DNA of 64,000 bases from NCBI RefSeq assembly GCF_022179085.1, contig NZ_BPQE01000011.1, positions 124,001 through 188,000 of the forward strand, given 5' to 3'. This DNA comes from Methylobacterium aerolatum (GTDB lineage Bacteria; Pseudomonadota; Alphaproteobacteria; Rhizobiales; Beijerinckiaceae). The notes under the pieces were generated by a model. That model was given only the letters and a program-made list of their open reading frames with translations, made no database searches and was not told the origin of the DNA. Positions 9,317 to 17,773 of the stretch are shown here, one piece after another (positions within the stretch are counted from its first letter, which is position 1; the number at the start of each line of letters is the position of its first letter). The position numbers were made by a program, and so were the translations under genes.

Positions 9317-10708
9317 ATGAGCAACCGGATGTGGGGCGGGCGCTTCGCGAGCGGCCCCGCCGAGATCATGGAGGAGATCAACGCCTCCATCGGGTTCGAC
9401 AAGCGCCTCGCCCCCCAGGACATCCGCGGCTCGCTGGCGCATGTCGCGATGCTGGGCAAGGCGGGAATCCTGCCGGCGGAGGATGTGGCGGCGATCGAGG
9501 CCGGGCTCAAGGGCGTCCGCGACGAGATCGAGGCCGGGACCTTCGTGTTCAAGCGGGAACTCGAGGACATCCACATGTCCGTCGAGAGCCGCCTCACCGA
9601 GATCGTCGGCCCCAATGCCGGGCGCCTGCACACGGCCCGCTCGCGCAACGATCAGGTCGCCACCGACATGAAGCTCTGGGTGCGCGACACCTTGGATTCC
9701 CTCGATGCCCAGGCGGCCGACCTGCAGCGGGCGTTGGCCGAGAAGGCGCTGGCCCATGCGGGGACGGTGATGCCGGGCTTCACCCACCTGCAATCGGCCC
9801 AGCCGGTGACCTTCGGGCACCATTGCCTCGCCTATGTCGAGATGCTGGCCCGCGATCGGGGCCGCTTCCGGGATGCGCGGGCGCGGCTCAACGAGTGCCC
9901 CCTCGGGGCGGCGGCGCTCGCGGGCACCTCCTTCCCCATCGACCGTCACGCCACGGCCTCCGCGCTCGGCTTCGACCGGCCGACGGCGAATTCCCTCGAC
10001 TCCGTCGCGGACCGGGACTTCGCCCTCGAATCGTTGGCCGCCGCCTCGATCTGCGCCGTGCACCTGTCGCGCTTCGCGGAGGAGCTGGTGGTGTGGACCT
10101 CGGCCCAGTTCGGCTTCGTGAAGCTCTCCGACGGCTACACGACCGGCTCCTCGATCATGCCGCAGAAGCGCAACCCCGACGCCGCCGAGCTGGTGCGGGC
10201 GAAGGCCGGGCGGATCGTCGGCGCGCTCACCGGCCTGCTGATCGTCATGAAGGGCCTGCCGCTCGCCTATTCGAAGGACATGCAGGAGGACAAGGAAGGC
10301 ACCTTCGACGCCCTCCAGGCCCTCTCCCTCTGCCTCGCAGCGATGACCGGCATGATCCGCGACCTCGAACCGGTGCCGGAGGTGCTCGCCCGCGCCGCCG
10401 GCTCCGGCTACAGCACCGCCACCGACCTTGCGGACTGGCTCGTGCGGGAACTGGGGATGCCCTTCCGGCAGGCCCACCACGTCACCGGCCGCCTCGTGGG
10501 CGTCGCCGCCGCCAGGGGCGTCGGGCTGGAGGCCCTCTCCCTGGAGGAGATGCGCGAGGCCGAGCCCGCCATCACCGATGCCGTCTATGCCGTGCTGGGC
10601 GTCGAGAACTCGGTGGCGAGCCGCACCAGCTACGGCGGTACCGCCCCGGACAACGTCCGAGCCCAGGCGCAAGCCTGGATGGCGAAACTGGAAGGTGAAT
10701 CACGGTGA
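9317..10708 (+). CDS. argH: Argininosuccinate lyase
   Basis: ArgH cleaves argininosuccinate to arginine and fumarate, the last step of arginine synthesis in the cytoplasm. The 463-residue length is normal for the family. The start [10 protein letters not shown] is the usual one and follows a GGAAGG ribosome site; an in-frame upstream ATG is less likely. The fumarase/aspartase superfamily signature [11 protein letters not shown] and the [12 protein letters not shown] segment that contacts substrate are both intact. It stands divergently from tlpA. No other arginine genes are in the window. Confidence 0.97.
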   Translation: MSNRMWGGRFASGPAEIMEEINASIGFDKRLAPQDIRGSLAHVAMLGKAGILPAEDVAAIEAGLKGVRDEIEAGTFVFKRELEDIHMSVESRLTEIVGPNAGRLHTARSRNDQVATDMKLWVRDTLDSLDAQAADLQRALAEKALAHAGTVMPGFTHLQSAQPVTFGHHCLAYVEMLARDRGRFRDARARLNECPLGAAALAGTSFPIDRHATASALGFDRPTANSLDSVADRDFALESLAAASICAVHLSRFAEELVVWTSAQFGFVKLSDGYTTGSSIMPQKRNPDAAELVRAKAGRIVGALTGLLIVMKGLPLAYSKDMQEDKEGTFDALQALSLCLAAMTGMIRDLEPVPEVLARAAGSGYSTATDLADWLVRELGMPFRQAHHVTGRLVGVAAARGVGLEALSLEEMREAEPAITDAVYAVLGVENSVASRTSYGGTAPDNVRAQAQAWMAKLEGESR

Positions 10709-10803
10709 AATGATGCGCCGCAACCGGCGGCGGGATCGTGCGTTCACTGTCTAGCTAGGTAGATTGCGTTAGGGCGGACTGCGCGGCCGGAGTGACAGCG
10801 AGC

Positions 10804-11094
10804 ATGGCAATCGAAAGTTGGATGAAGCCTGACGAGGTCCCCGATCTCGCAGCGCACGCCACGGCAATGGTCGATGCCGCCCTGGTGGGCACCGACCTGT
10901 CCCGCGACGCGTTCTGGGCGGCGGTGCGGAAGGGGTACAACACGCCCTACAACGACCCGCCGCGAAAGACGGCCGCTCCGTCCGCAGTTCCTGCCAACGC
11001 CATCCCGTCCGAGGTCATCCCCGTGACCGTTGTGGCTGCCCCGGCGCCGGTTCTCACGCCGGCGGTGATCGCCGCCGAAATCCGGGCCGTCTGA
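10804..11094 (+). CDS. Small hypothetical protein
   Basis: A 96-residue open frame lies 95 bp after argH. Its N-terminal half (MAIESWMKPDEVPDLAAHA and DLSRDAFWAAVRKGYNTPY) has balanced amino-acid use, and its C-terminal half is alanine/valine/proline rich. A GTG 12 bp upstream could also start it. I recognise no domain. Codon use with GC at third positions supports coding, but the lack of a clear ribosome site keeps confidence moderate. Confidence 0.5.
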   Translation: MAIESWMKPDEVPDLAAHATAMVDAALVGTDLSRDAFWAAVRKGYNTPYNDPPRKTAAPSAVPANAIPSEVIPVTVVAAPAPVLTPAVIAAEIRAV

Positions 11095-11247
11095 GGCGGG
11101 CTGACGCTCTTCGCCGTGGATGGCCCGCCGCGGGGCGGTACTCTCCACGGCGCAGAGGCCCGCCTGCCTTGCTGTCGTCCCAAGGGGCCTTCATTAATCC
11201 TGTCTTCACGGCGAAGCTCGTCCCGGCTCGCGTCGCAGGAATTGAAG

Positions 11248-11949
11248 ATGGTCCGCGTTTCCTCCCTGCTCCCCGTCAGTGTCCTTGCCCTCGTCGTCGG
11301 CGTGGCGCTGCCTGCTCCGATGGCAGGCGGCCTCTTTGGCAGCGGCATGGCGCGGGCACAGGACGCCGCCGCCCCGGCGGCGGAGGCCGCTCCGTCCCGG
11401 CGCAGCCGCTCCTCCCGCTCCCGCGCTCGCAAGGCTGAGCAGACCCCCGTCACCCCGCCGGGAATGCAGCAGGCGGTGCCGGTTGCGATCTTCGGCGACT
11501 GGAACGTGTTCGTGAACGGCGATGGCCGCAACCGGATCTGCTACGCCATCGCCCAGCCGCAGACGCGCTCGCCCAAGACCCTGAAGCGCGACAGTGCGTA
11601 TCTCTTCGTCACCGTCCGCAAGGCCGAGAACGTGCCGAACGAGGTCGCGGTGATGCTGGGCTTCCCGCCCAAGCCCGCCGCCGCCCAATCCAAGCCCGGT
11701 GCCCCGGCGGCGCCGACCGACCCGAGCCTCAACCTGGGAACCGCCCGCTACGGGCTCGTGGTCAAGGAAAGCAACGCCTGGTTGCAGAACCCGTCGGAAG
11801 AGGGCCGCGTCGTCTCTGAGATGAGCGGGCGCAACCCGAAGCTGGTGGTGAAGACCACCTCCAGCCGGGGCAATCCCACAAGCGACGAATACGCCCTCGC
11901 CGGCTTCGCCGAGGCGATGAAGCGCGCCCGCGACGAGTGCAGCAAGTAG
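11248..11949 (+). CDS. IalB-family secreted protein (second copy)
   Basis: This 233-residue protein starts with a signal peptide, MVRVSSLLPVSVLALVVGVA to about residue 38 (MARAQ). A basic, serine/arginine-rich stretch (SRRSRSSRSRARK) follows. The conserved domain then begins FGDWNVFVNGDGRNRICYA and ends near FAEAMKRARDEC. FGDW followed by a C-Y pair is typical of the IalB/DUF family of periplasmic proteins in Hyphomicrobiales. It is monocistronic, with a fresh start after a 150-bp gap. It is distinct from the IalB gene behind the adhesin and probably a distant paralogue. Function unknown. Confidence 0.75.
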   Translation: MVRVSSLLPVSVLALVVGVALPAPMAGGLFGSGMARAQDAAAPAAEAAPSRRSRSSRSRARKAEQTPVTPPGMQQAVPVAIFGDWNVFVNGDGRNRICYAIAQPQTRSPKTLKRDSAYLFVTVRKAENVPNEVAVMLGFPPKPAAAQSKPGAPAAPTDPSLNLGTARYGLVVKESNAWLQNPSEEGRVVSEMSGRNPKLVVKTTSSRGNPTSDEYALAGFAEAMKRARDECSK

Positions 11950-12321
11950 CCCGGTCCGCAAGTTTAAGGGTGCGTGGCCGGAAGGATGCCGTTCCCCTCC
12001 GTCCTCGCTTCGCCCGCAATGACGCGGATTGCGTCGTGCTTACCCGCCCGGCTGTTTTGCAAGCAAAGCGAGTCAACCGAAAGCAGCGGGGCGCCTCCGA
12101 ATAGTGCTCGCCCCTGGATTGCTGCGGCTTGCGCTCGCGAAACGATCAGGAGGCAATCGACGGAGGGGCTCACCTCGATCGGCCACGGTTCCCGGGCGGT
12201 CTCGGTCACATGCGGATCACGCGTTCCCTCGTCATTGTGCGTGAACCGAAGCAATCCAGCGGCGTCGCTCCGCTCGCGATGACGGCGGAGCGGGTGCGAT
12301 TCAGCAGTCTCGGGTTACGCC
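11950..12321. other. Intergenic stretch with decayed family A repeats
   Basis: No gene is supported in these about 370 bp. Fragments resembling family A repeat arms occur at about 11999-12024 (CGCTTCGCCCGCAATGACG), 12110-12148 and 12229-12285. They are partly degenerate, as if several insertions had accumulated and decayed. Confidence 0.55.
12229..12285. repeat. Dispersed inverted repeat (family A), compact copy
   Basis: A left arm ending ACCGAAGCAATCCAGCGG is followed almost at once by the right arm GCTCCGCTCGCGATGACG. The variable centre seen in longer copies is nearly absent, so the arms could fold into a tight hairpin. Confidence 0.65.
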
Positions 12322-12618
12322 CTACACCGCCACCGGCTGCGAGAGCCGCCGGGAGCCCGGCCGCCTGAGGGCGCGGACGGCCCGGGCCGCTTGCTCCGAA
12401 CTGCCGAACAACGCGCCGTCGAGACCGTCGAAGTCCCGGGAGGCGGAGAAGAAGCGCACGCCGCGGTCCTCCGGCACGGCGATGCCGGCGGCGACCTCGC
12501 CGATCTCGATGACGCGGGCCAAGGCGGGAGCCTCGTCGCGGGAGGCCGGGGCCTCGGTGGGGAGAGGGGTGGAGGAGAGGTGTGTCACGGGCGTGAGAGG
12601 CGAGAGGGATGTGGGCAT
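12322..12618 (-). CDS. Hypothetical small protein
   Basis: A 98-residue protein whose middle (ARVIEIGEVAAGIAVPEDRGVRF and FSASRDFDGLDGALFGSS) has the balanced composition of a real gene, unlike the shadow frames around it. The C-terminus is basic (RRPGSRRLSQPVAV). The start MPTSLSPLTP is chosen as the nearest ATG before the conserved-looking core. No domain is recognised and no operon partner is near. Confidence 0.55.
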   Translation of the reverse strand: MPTSLSPLTPVTHLSSTPLPTEAPASRDEAPALARVIEIGEVAAGIAVPEDRGVRFFSASRDFDGLDGALFGSSEQAARAVRALRRPGSRRLSQPVAV

Positions 12619-13249
12619 CGGACGAAGCGACTCCCTGGACCGGCGCAAGAGCCGTGCCTGATTGCAATGACGGGCTGGTGACTGCCCCGAAAGGCGGTGG
12701 AACGCGGTGAGCCTCTGGATGACCCGGCCGCATCGGGCCGGGCTGTCGGAGCCCCCGGTGAGGCCCGCGTTCGTGGAGCGGGCCGGCGCCCGGCTCGTCG
12801 CGACGCGAGCTAATGCCGTGACGCACTCACTCCGTTCATGCGCCTCTGCCCTCGTTCGTCGTCTTTGTCGCTGACGTCAGACGCGGCTGACGCCAGCGTA
12901 AGGACCGATGCCTGAGCGTCGACAGCGCGAGGCTCGGGACCGCATGCGTGGCACGCGGGTTGCCGGGTGAACCGTGGATCGGGGCGGTGAGACGTGCGGA
13001 GCCATCACGATGTCCTCCAGACTGAAGGACCACGAGTGCCGAGGGCACTCGCAGTGCTTTAGCGTTTGGTGACGCGGCGCAAGCGACGTTGATCAAATCA
13101 CCGCGGTGGCCGGCTGACCGGCGACATCGACAAGATGCCCCCGTTGCCCGGAGGCGTCAACGGAAGAGTTTTCCGTTCTCTTGCCGCGGGTGGGATGAAA
13201 ACCGGCTTCGGAAGACTGGCGAGCGATGCTCTTGGTCTTTGGCATTGAA
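12619..13249. other. Intergenic stretch with no gene recognised
   Basis: About 630 bp between two minus-strand genes. Short open frames exist but have no domain, no ribosome site and no plausible composition. A perfect 10-bp palindrome CTGACGTCAG sits at 12871-12880 and a short hairpin (CGAGTGCCGAGGGCACTCG) near 13032-13050. I cannot assign either a role. Confidence 0.4.
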
Positions 13250-13918
13250 CTAATCTGAGAGAAGCGCGCGCAAATTTGTGAAGTCCGAGAAGACGGTTGC
13301 TGCCCCGGCCGCCTTCAGGCCGGTGCCGGCGAGGTCGTGCGTCCAGTGGCCGCCACCGGTGAATCCGGCGACCCGCATCCCCGCCGCCCGTGCCGCCGTC
13401 ACGCCCGGTACACTGTCCTCGATCACGAGACATGCGTCGGGCGCAACGCCCATCCGGTCCGCTGCGAACAGGAACAGGTCGGGGAAAGGCTTCCCCCGCG
13501 CCACCTGCGCGGAGGAGAAGACGTTGCCGGAGAACAAGGGCAGCAGGCCGGTCAAGGTCAGCGAATGCCGGAGCCGGACGGGGTCGCTGCTGGATGCCAC
13601 GCAGATCGGCCCGTCGAGGGCGCGGATCGCCTCGGCCACTCCGCGCACGGGCTTCAACTCACGGTTGAAAGTTTCGAGGGTCTCGGCCTTGACCGCATCG
13701 ACGAAGCCGGGCGGCGCCTCGATGCCGTAATCGCGGGCGATGTGCGCCATGATGGAGACCATGGAGGTGCCGGCGAAGCGGTCGCGCACGGTCGCGACAT
13801 CGATGGCGACGCCGATCCGGTTCAGGCCCGCCGTGAGGCAGGCGAGACTGAGGGGCTCGCTGTCCACGAGCACGCCGTCGCAATCGAAGATGACGAGACC
13901 CGGTGCCCGTCCCGCCAT
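13250..13918 (-). CDS. HAD-superfamily phosphatase (beta-phosphoglucomutase/phosphoglycolate phosphatase-like)
   Basis: The 222-residue protein has the HAD nucleophile motif DCDGVLVDSE near its N-terminus, motif II VASSSDP, and the acidic motif VIEDSVPGVTAARAAGM near the C-terminus. The order and spacing fit subfamily I HAD phosphatases with an alpha-helical cap. Substrate is typically a small phosphorylated metabolite such as a sugar phosphate, but cannot be read from sequence. The start MAGRAPGLVIFDCDG puts the first strand in the normal place. It is divergent from the small membrane protein at 14087. Confidence 0.85.
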   Translation of the reverse strand: MAGRAPGLVIFDCDGVLVDSEPLSLACLTAGLNRIGVAIDVATVRDRFAGTSMVSIMAHIARDYGIEAPPGFVDAVKAETLETFNRELKPVRGVAEAIRALDGPICVASSSDPVRLRHSLTLTGLLPLFSGNVFSSAQVARGKPFPDLFLFAADRMGVAPDACLVIEDSVPGVTAARAAGMRVAGFTGGGHWTHDLAGTGLKAAGAATVFSDFTNLRALLSD

Positions 13919-14086
13919 CGCCGCCGCTCCCGTTCCGCCGCCTTGAACCGCCACGCTTGCCGCGGCGCGGCGGTGGTCGCACGCGACCGGGCCGGTGGCA
14001 ACCGCCGCGTTCCGCCGCTTGCACCGCCGCGCCGCAGCCCGTAGGGCCAGTGCCGCGCCGCCCCGGCGCGACGGTGATGGCCGGTC

Positions 14087-14407
14087 ATGCTCCGCTTCCT
14101 CGCCCGCTCGATCGGGCTCCTGCTGATGGCCGCGGGTTTCGTCGCCCTCGTCTACGACGGGGCGCGGTCCATCGCGAACAATGGCCTGCGGGTGACCACC
14201 GTCGCCGAGGTCGGCGCCGCGCTGTTCAAGGACAAGGCCGGCGCCCTGCAGAGCCAGGTCGAGGGCGTGGCTCCCTGGCTGTGGCACATCCTCGGGTTGC
14301 CGCTGACGCTCGCCCCCGCCTCGCTCGTCGGCCTGCTGCTGGGGGTGGTCGTGCTCTGGCTCGGCCAGCCCGGTCGCGAGCCGATCGGCTTCCTGACCCG
14401 CCCCTGA
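14087..14407 (+). CDS. Small membrane protein, unknown function
   Basis: A 106-residue protein with two hydrophobic helices, about residues 5-25 (SIGLLLMAAGFVALVYDG) and 67-93 (HILGLPLTLAPASLVGLLL). Between them lies a soluble segment containing GARSIANNGLRVTTVAEVG. Similar small petB-like or PetM-like proteins are common in alphaproteobacteria, with no defined role. Convergent with the LOV protein gene, with 7 bp between the stops. Confidence 0.7.
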   Translation: MLRFLARSIGLLLMAAGFVALVYDGARSIANNGLRVTTVAEVGAALFKDKAGALQSQVEGVAPWLWHILGLPLTLAPASLVGLLLGVVVLWLGQPGREPIGFLTRP

Positions 14408-14414
14408 GCGGGTT

Positions 14415-14903
14415 TCAGGTCTCGCTCCGGCCTTCCACCGCGGCGAGCCGGGCCTGCAACCGCGCGATCTCCGCCTGCATGGCGTGGTGCTCCGACACGT
14501 CGAGTTGGGACGCGAAGAAGTACACCACCTGCCCCGTGGCATCGCGCACCGGACCCATGAACAGCGCGTTGTGGAAGGTCGAACCGTCCTTGCGGTAGTT
14601 CAACAGATCGACCCGCACATCGACTTCGTCGCGAACCGCCTGCCGGATCCGTGCGATGGCGGCGGGATCCGTGTCCGGCCCTTGGAGGAAGCGACAGTTG
14701 CGGCCGTTCACCTCGAGGCGGCTGTATCCCGTGAGCTTCAGGAAGGCGTCGTTGGCGAAGACGATCGGGTTGTCGAACTGCCGGGGATCCGTGACGATCA
14801 TCGGCATGCGCGTCGCCCGTACGGCTGCGGCGAAGGGATCACCCTTGCGGGACTCGATCTCGACATTCTCGAGGAGACGGCCGCCGACCTGATCGCTCTG
14901 CAA
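14415..14903 (-). CDS. Short LOV-domain blue-light photoreceptor (PAS/LOV)
   Basis: A single PAS/LOV core of about 110 residues is followed by a short C-terminal helix that is probably a coiled coil (SEHHAMQAEIARLQARLAA). The flavin-adduct motif GRNCRFLQG is intact, with the reactive cysteine at about residue 70. FANDAFLKLTGY and NYRKDGSTFHNALF are also typical LOV elements. No kinase, HTH or GGDEF output domain follows, making this a short LOV protein. No ATG or GTG precedes the core in frame. I place the start at a TTG seven bases after a GGGGA sequence, giving 162 residues. The start is an inference; the LOV assignment is strong. Confidence 0.85.
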   Translation of the reverse strand: MQSDQVGGRLLENVEIESRKGDPFAAAVRATRMPMIVTDPRQFDNPIVFANDAFLKLTGYSRLEVNGRNCRFLQGPDTDPAAIARIRQAVRDEVDVRVDLLNYRKDGSTFHNALFMGPVRDATGQVVYFFASQLDVSEHHAMQAEIARLQARLAAVEGRSET

Positions 14904-15096
14904 GATCGCGTCCCCGTGAGACCCGGCGCCAACCCGCCGCGGATGAGGTACAATTAGAAGATGCGTTCGCGGGTCCAGCCCCAAAGGCTCTGTCGCAGAC
15001 GAAATTCGACCGCCACCTCCCCGGAAACCGTCGAAACGGCGGTTTCGTCGCCGCGCGCGGGGACCCTGCGGGGTCGATGACGCCGGTCCGGCGCGC

Positions 15097-15537
15097 CTAT
15101 CGCTCCGTCTCGGTGACCTGCTCGGCGCTCGCCCCATCCGCCCGCGGCGCCACCGTCTTCAGGATGCCCGTCGCGCTCGCCACGAGGGCGCCGCCCTCGT
15201 CGCGGATTTCCGCCTCGCAGAACAGCACCGACGAACCCGCCCGGACCACCCGACCCTCCGCCGTCAAGGTCCCCCGGCCGGGATTGAGAAAACGGGTCTG
15301 CATGTCGAGGGTGACCACCGGCGCGCCGACGGTAAGGCGCGCCGCCGTCCCGAGGGCGACATCCAGCAGCGTGCAGAGGATGCCGCCATGCGCGATGCCG
15401 AGGTTGTTCCCGTGTTCGGGCCGCAACCGCAGGCGCAGCCGCGTCCGCCCCTCGGCCGCCTCCAGCGCCTCGATGCCGCAATAGCGAACGAAGGGGATCC
15501 GCGCCCCGAAGATCGTGTCCGTTTCCCTGTCATCCAT
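15097..15537 (-). CDS. PaaI-family hotdog-fold thioesterase
   Basis: A 146-residue single hotdog domain. The hallmark GNNLGIAHGGILCTLLDVALG contains the HGG and aspartate region of PaaI/YbgC-type acyl-CoA thioesterases, and TLDMQTRFLNPGRG is the next conserved strand. These enzymes hydrolyse acyl-CoA or aryl-CoA thioesters in the cytoplasm. The start MDDRETDTIFG is preferred over an ATG 34 codons upstream because it gives the usual family length. No linked pathway genes indicate the substrate. Confidence 0.86.
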   Translation of the reverse strand: MDDRETDTIFGARIPFVRYCGIEALEAAEGRTRLRLRLRPEHGNNLGIAHGGILCTLLDVALGTAARLTVGAPVVTLDMQTRFLNPGRGTLTAEGRVVRAGSSVLFCEAEIRDEGGALVASATGILKTVAPRADGASAEQVTETER

Positions 15538-15886
15538 CGGATTGCATCTCGCCGGGACATGGCGCGGTGTGGCCGTGACCGGTTCGGCAGGCCGCCGCGA
15601 ATGCCTGAGGGCATACCGGACGACGCAAGTTAAAATCACTAGTTATCGGCTTCAAATTCGCTTTCCGGCCCGGCGGAAAAAATCCACGCTTGACCGCGTT
15701 GCCCGACGCCACGGCTGCGACCGCCATTGCAGCCTCAAAACGGCCGCCGGACGATGGAGATTGCAAGGTCGGCGAATAATCACGCCGGAATTTTATGGGA
15801 CAGTGCAAAATGTCTTCTCAAGTCTCTTGATTTTGCCGTGCAAACGTTAGAACCGTCACTGAAACCCCAAGGAGAGGGAATCGACG
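15538..15886. other. AT-rich promoter region upstream of the MucR gene
   Basis: About 350 bp with no gene. It is noticeably AT-rich for this genome (for example AAAATCACTAGTTATC near 15633 and GGAATTTTATGGGAC near 15788). MucR proteins generally bind AT-rich sites with T-A steps and repress their own genes, so autoregulation here is plausible but inferred. A ribosome site AAGGAGAGGG lies just before the ATG at 15887. Confidence 0.45.
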
Positions 15887-16402
15887 ATGGACGATACGGC
15901 AGCAGTCCCCCACGAGAGCTTGATCGAGCAAGCTTCAGATATCGTGTCCGCTTATGTCTCGAATAATTCGGTACCGGTCGGGGAATTGCCCGCGCTTTTG
16001 GCTGGTGTACACGAGGCGCTGCTGAAGCTCGCCATGCCCGCGCCGTCCGCGCCCGAGGTGGCGGACAAGCCGACCCCGGCGCAGGTGAGGAAATCCATCA
16101 CGCCGGATGCGCTGATTTCTTTCATCGACGGCAAGCCCTACAAGACCCTCAAGCGTCACCTCTCGCGCAACGGCCTGACCATCGAGCAGTACCGCGAGCG
16201 TTACGGCCTGCCGCGGGATTACCCCTCGACGGCGGCGAGCTACTCGGCACAGCGTTCGGAGCTCGCCCGCAGCCTCGGCCTCGGCCAGCAGCGCCGCAAG
16301 TCCTCCTCGGCCGCCGCCAGCGAAGCCGTCGCCCCGGCGGAAGAGGTCGCCGAGAAGCCGAAGCGCGCCCCCCGCGCCCGGAAGGCCAAGGAAAACGCCT
16401 GA
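15887..16402 (+). CDS. mucR: MucR/Ros-family transcriptional regulator with degenerate zinc site
   Basis: The 171-residue protein has the MucR layout: an N-terminal oligomerisation part (residues 1-55), a linker, the DNA-binding core at about 68-125 and a basic tail rich in Lys/Arg/Ala. The core reads KTLKRHLSRNGLTIEQYRER then YGLPRDYPSTAASYSAQRS, closely following MucR. In canonical MucR the metal is held by Cys-x2-Asp (or Cys) plus two histidines. Here the cysteine position is Ser78 and the second histidine is missing, leaving Asp81 and His91. Some family members fold without zinc, so the protein may still bind DNA. MucR proteins act as H-NS-like silencers and cell-cycle or surface regulators. 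Confidence 0.92.
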   Translation: MDDTAAVPHESLIEQASDIVSAYVSNNSVPVGELPALLAGVHEALLKLAMPAPSAPEVADKPTPAQVRKSITPDALISFIDGKPYKTLKRHLSRNGLTIEQYRERYGLPRDYPSTAASYSAQRSELARSLGLGQQRRKSSSAAASEAVAPAEEVAEKPKRAPRARKAKENA

Positions 16403-16579
16403 TCCCGCCGCGCCGGTCCGACGGAACGGGCCGGCGCACCACGACAGGTCTTTCATCAAACGACGGCGGGCTGCTCGACGCGCCCGCTGGACCCGCCGGG
16501 GAAACGTCGCCGACCAGAAGGCCGCATCGTCGGTTGCTTTTGGAGACGGTGCAGGGTTGTCCCGGCCTATGGGAAAAGA

Positions 16580-16618
16580 CGCGAGCCGCGGACCAGACCC
16601 GCGGCTCGCGCTTTTTTT
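16580..16618 (+). terminator. Rho-independent terminator
   Basis: A perfect 12-bp stem (16580-16591 with 16599-16610) closes a 7-base loop. One base later comes a run of seven T. This is the clearest intrinsic terminator in the window. It lies 178 bp past the MucR stop, leaving room for a long 3' UTR or a small RNA between them. Confidence 0.85.
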
Positions 16619-17145
16619 CGATGTCAGCAGGTCCGATCAGGTTCGGATCGCCGCCGCTTCGTCTCTGCGAAGGAAGCGGATCGAAGCCGGGGAGCGGGGC
16701 ATCACACGGCCCGACCGAAAAGCCGCTTGCTGCCGCCATTTCCAGCTTCTGAAGGGTGGCGCATGGCCGCCGCGGAGGACGTATCTAGCGAGCATCCTGT
16801 GTTCGGGATCGTCGAAGTGCGTCGGCACCTCGGTGCCTGGCCGGAAAGGTCCTGGCGGCCGATGAAGCCCTCTCCGTCATTGCGAGCGTGAGCGAATCAA
16901 ACCAGGGCAGCGGGCCGTTTCCGCCCGTGGCGCATCCCTGGATTGCTCCGCTCACGCTCGCAATGACGAAGGGAGAAACGACTTTCCCGGCCAGGATCCC
17001 AAATAAGGTGGTGCCTGGGGAAAAGATGTCGTTCCTCCCGGACACTCCGAACTCGGCCCCCGGAAATCTTTCGCCGTCACGCGCCAAGACCACGGGGGGC
17101 GGTAATCCAAGGCTTATTGCTGCGACAGCGGTGTCCCGCGAGCCG
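16619..17145. other. Intergenic stretch with one repeat, no gene seen
   Basis: About 530 bp follow the terminator. The only recognised element is a full family A repeat. The open frames present lack domains and ribosome sites. Confidence 0.45.
16875..16968. repeat. Dispersed inverted repeat (family A), full copy
   Basis: The left arm CGTCATTGCGAGCGTGAGCG and right arm CGCTCACGCTCGCAATGACG are exact reverse complements of each other, 20 bases each. They flank a variable centre with ACCAGGGCAGCGGGCC and CATCCCTGGATTG subparts. This is the best-preserved pair of arms in the window. Confidence 0.85.
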
Positions 17146-17439
17146 TCAGCGCGTCCCGCCCGTGCCGCCGCCCGTGCTGCCGTTCGGAACGGCGAGTTCG
17201 GGTCGGCTGGCATTGCCGCCGGCCGACGAGTTCGAGGTGAAGGTGTCGGCGCCGGTCGCTCCACGCGGCACCACGACGTTCGCTTCGCCGCCCGTGTTGT
17301 TACGGTTGACGATGGCGGGAGCCTCGCCCGCGCGCACGGCCTCGGGCGGGGCCGGCTGGGCTGCGGCCGGCGACAGCATCGCCGCGAGGGCGAGGGCGGC
17401 AAGGGTGAGTGTCGGGGCGGCCTTCATCGACTTCGACAT
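17146..17439 (-). CDS. Small periplasmic hypothetical protein
   Basis: A 97-residue protein with a clear signal peptide (MSKSMKAAPTLTLAALALAA, cleavage near AAAQP). A low-complexity mature part, Gly/Asn/Thr/Ser/Pro rich, follows (NRNNTGGEANVVVPRG, TSNSSAGGNASRP). A GGAGGA ribosome site lies upstream of the ATG, supporting this start. No domain is recognised. It may be an intrinsically disordered exported protein. Confidence 0.65.
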   Translation of the reverse strand: MSKSMKAAPTLTLAALALAAMLSPAAAQPAPPEAVRAGEAPAIVNRNNTGGEANVVVPRGATGADTFTSNSSAGGNASRPELAVPNGSTGGGTGGTR

Positions 17440-17502
17440 GACGGATGTCCTCCAAGGGTGAAGTAGGATCACGGGGCGCCGTCCGGCAGCGTCGGGCTGT
17501 GC

Positions 17503-17670
17503 TCAGGCGAAATCGGCGAGGTCGTCGGCGACGTCCCCCACCTGCTGGTCCCGCCGCTTCTTGTCCTCAAGGGTCTCCCCGGAACGATCCTGGGGGCCAT
17601 CGTCTTCGTCGTCGGAGGGTTTCGTCTCGCCGGACTCGTGCGGCGTCCGGCCTTTCGATGCGCCCGCCAT
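17503..17670 (-). CDS. Small acidic cytoplasmic protein (55 aa)
   Basis: A 55-residue open frame starts MAGASKGRTPHESGE and ends VGDVADDLADFA. It is highly charged, with alternating acidic and basic residues (SDDEDDGPQD, LEDKKRRDQQ) and no hydrophobic segment. A GGGGAGA ribosome site lies about eight bases before the ATG. The composition differs from all shadow frames and resembles small disordered proteins often found in Hyphomicrobiales. It precedes, on the same strand, the secreted small protein at 17146. Function unknown. Confidence 0.62.
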   Translation of the reverse strand: MAGASKGRTPHESGETKPSDDEDDGPQDRSGETLEDKKRRDQQVGDVADDLADFA

Positions 17671-17773
17671 GCAACCATCTCCCCGTCCGGTGCGTGGGCG
17701 GTCAAATCCGGAAGGGGCAACCTGTTCCGAAGTGCCGTGCGAAGGGGCGCATCGTGTCAGGAGAGGGGCCGCG

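Noticed and set aside
8633-10672. A 679-codon minus-strand frame containing TlpA at its end
   Set aside because: Only the last 213 codons look like protein (anchor plus thioredoxin fold). The rest is the antisense of argH.
12836-13096. An 86-codon minus-strand frame
   Set aside because: No ribosome site, no recognisable domain, and composition like neighbouring non-coding frames.
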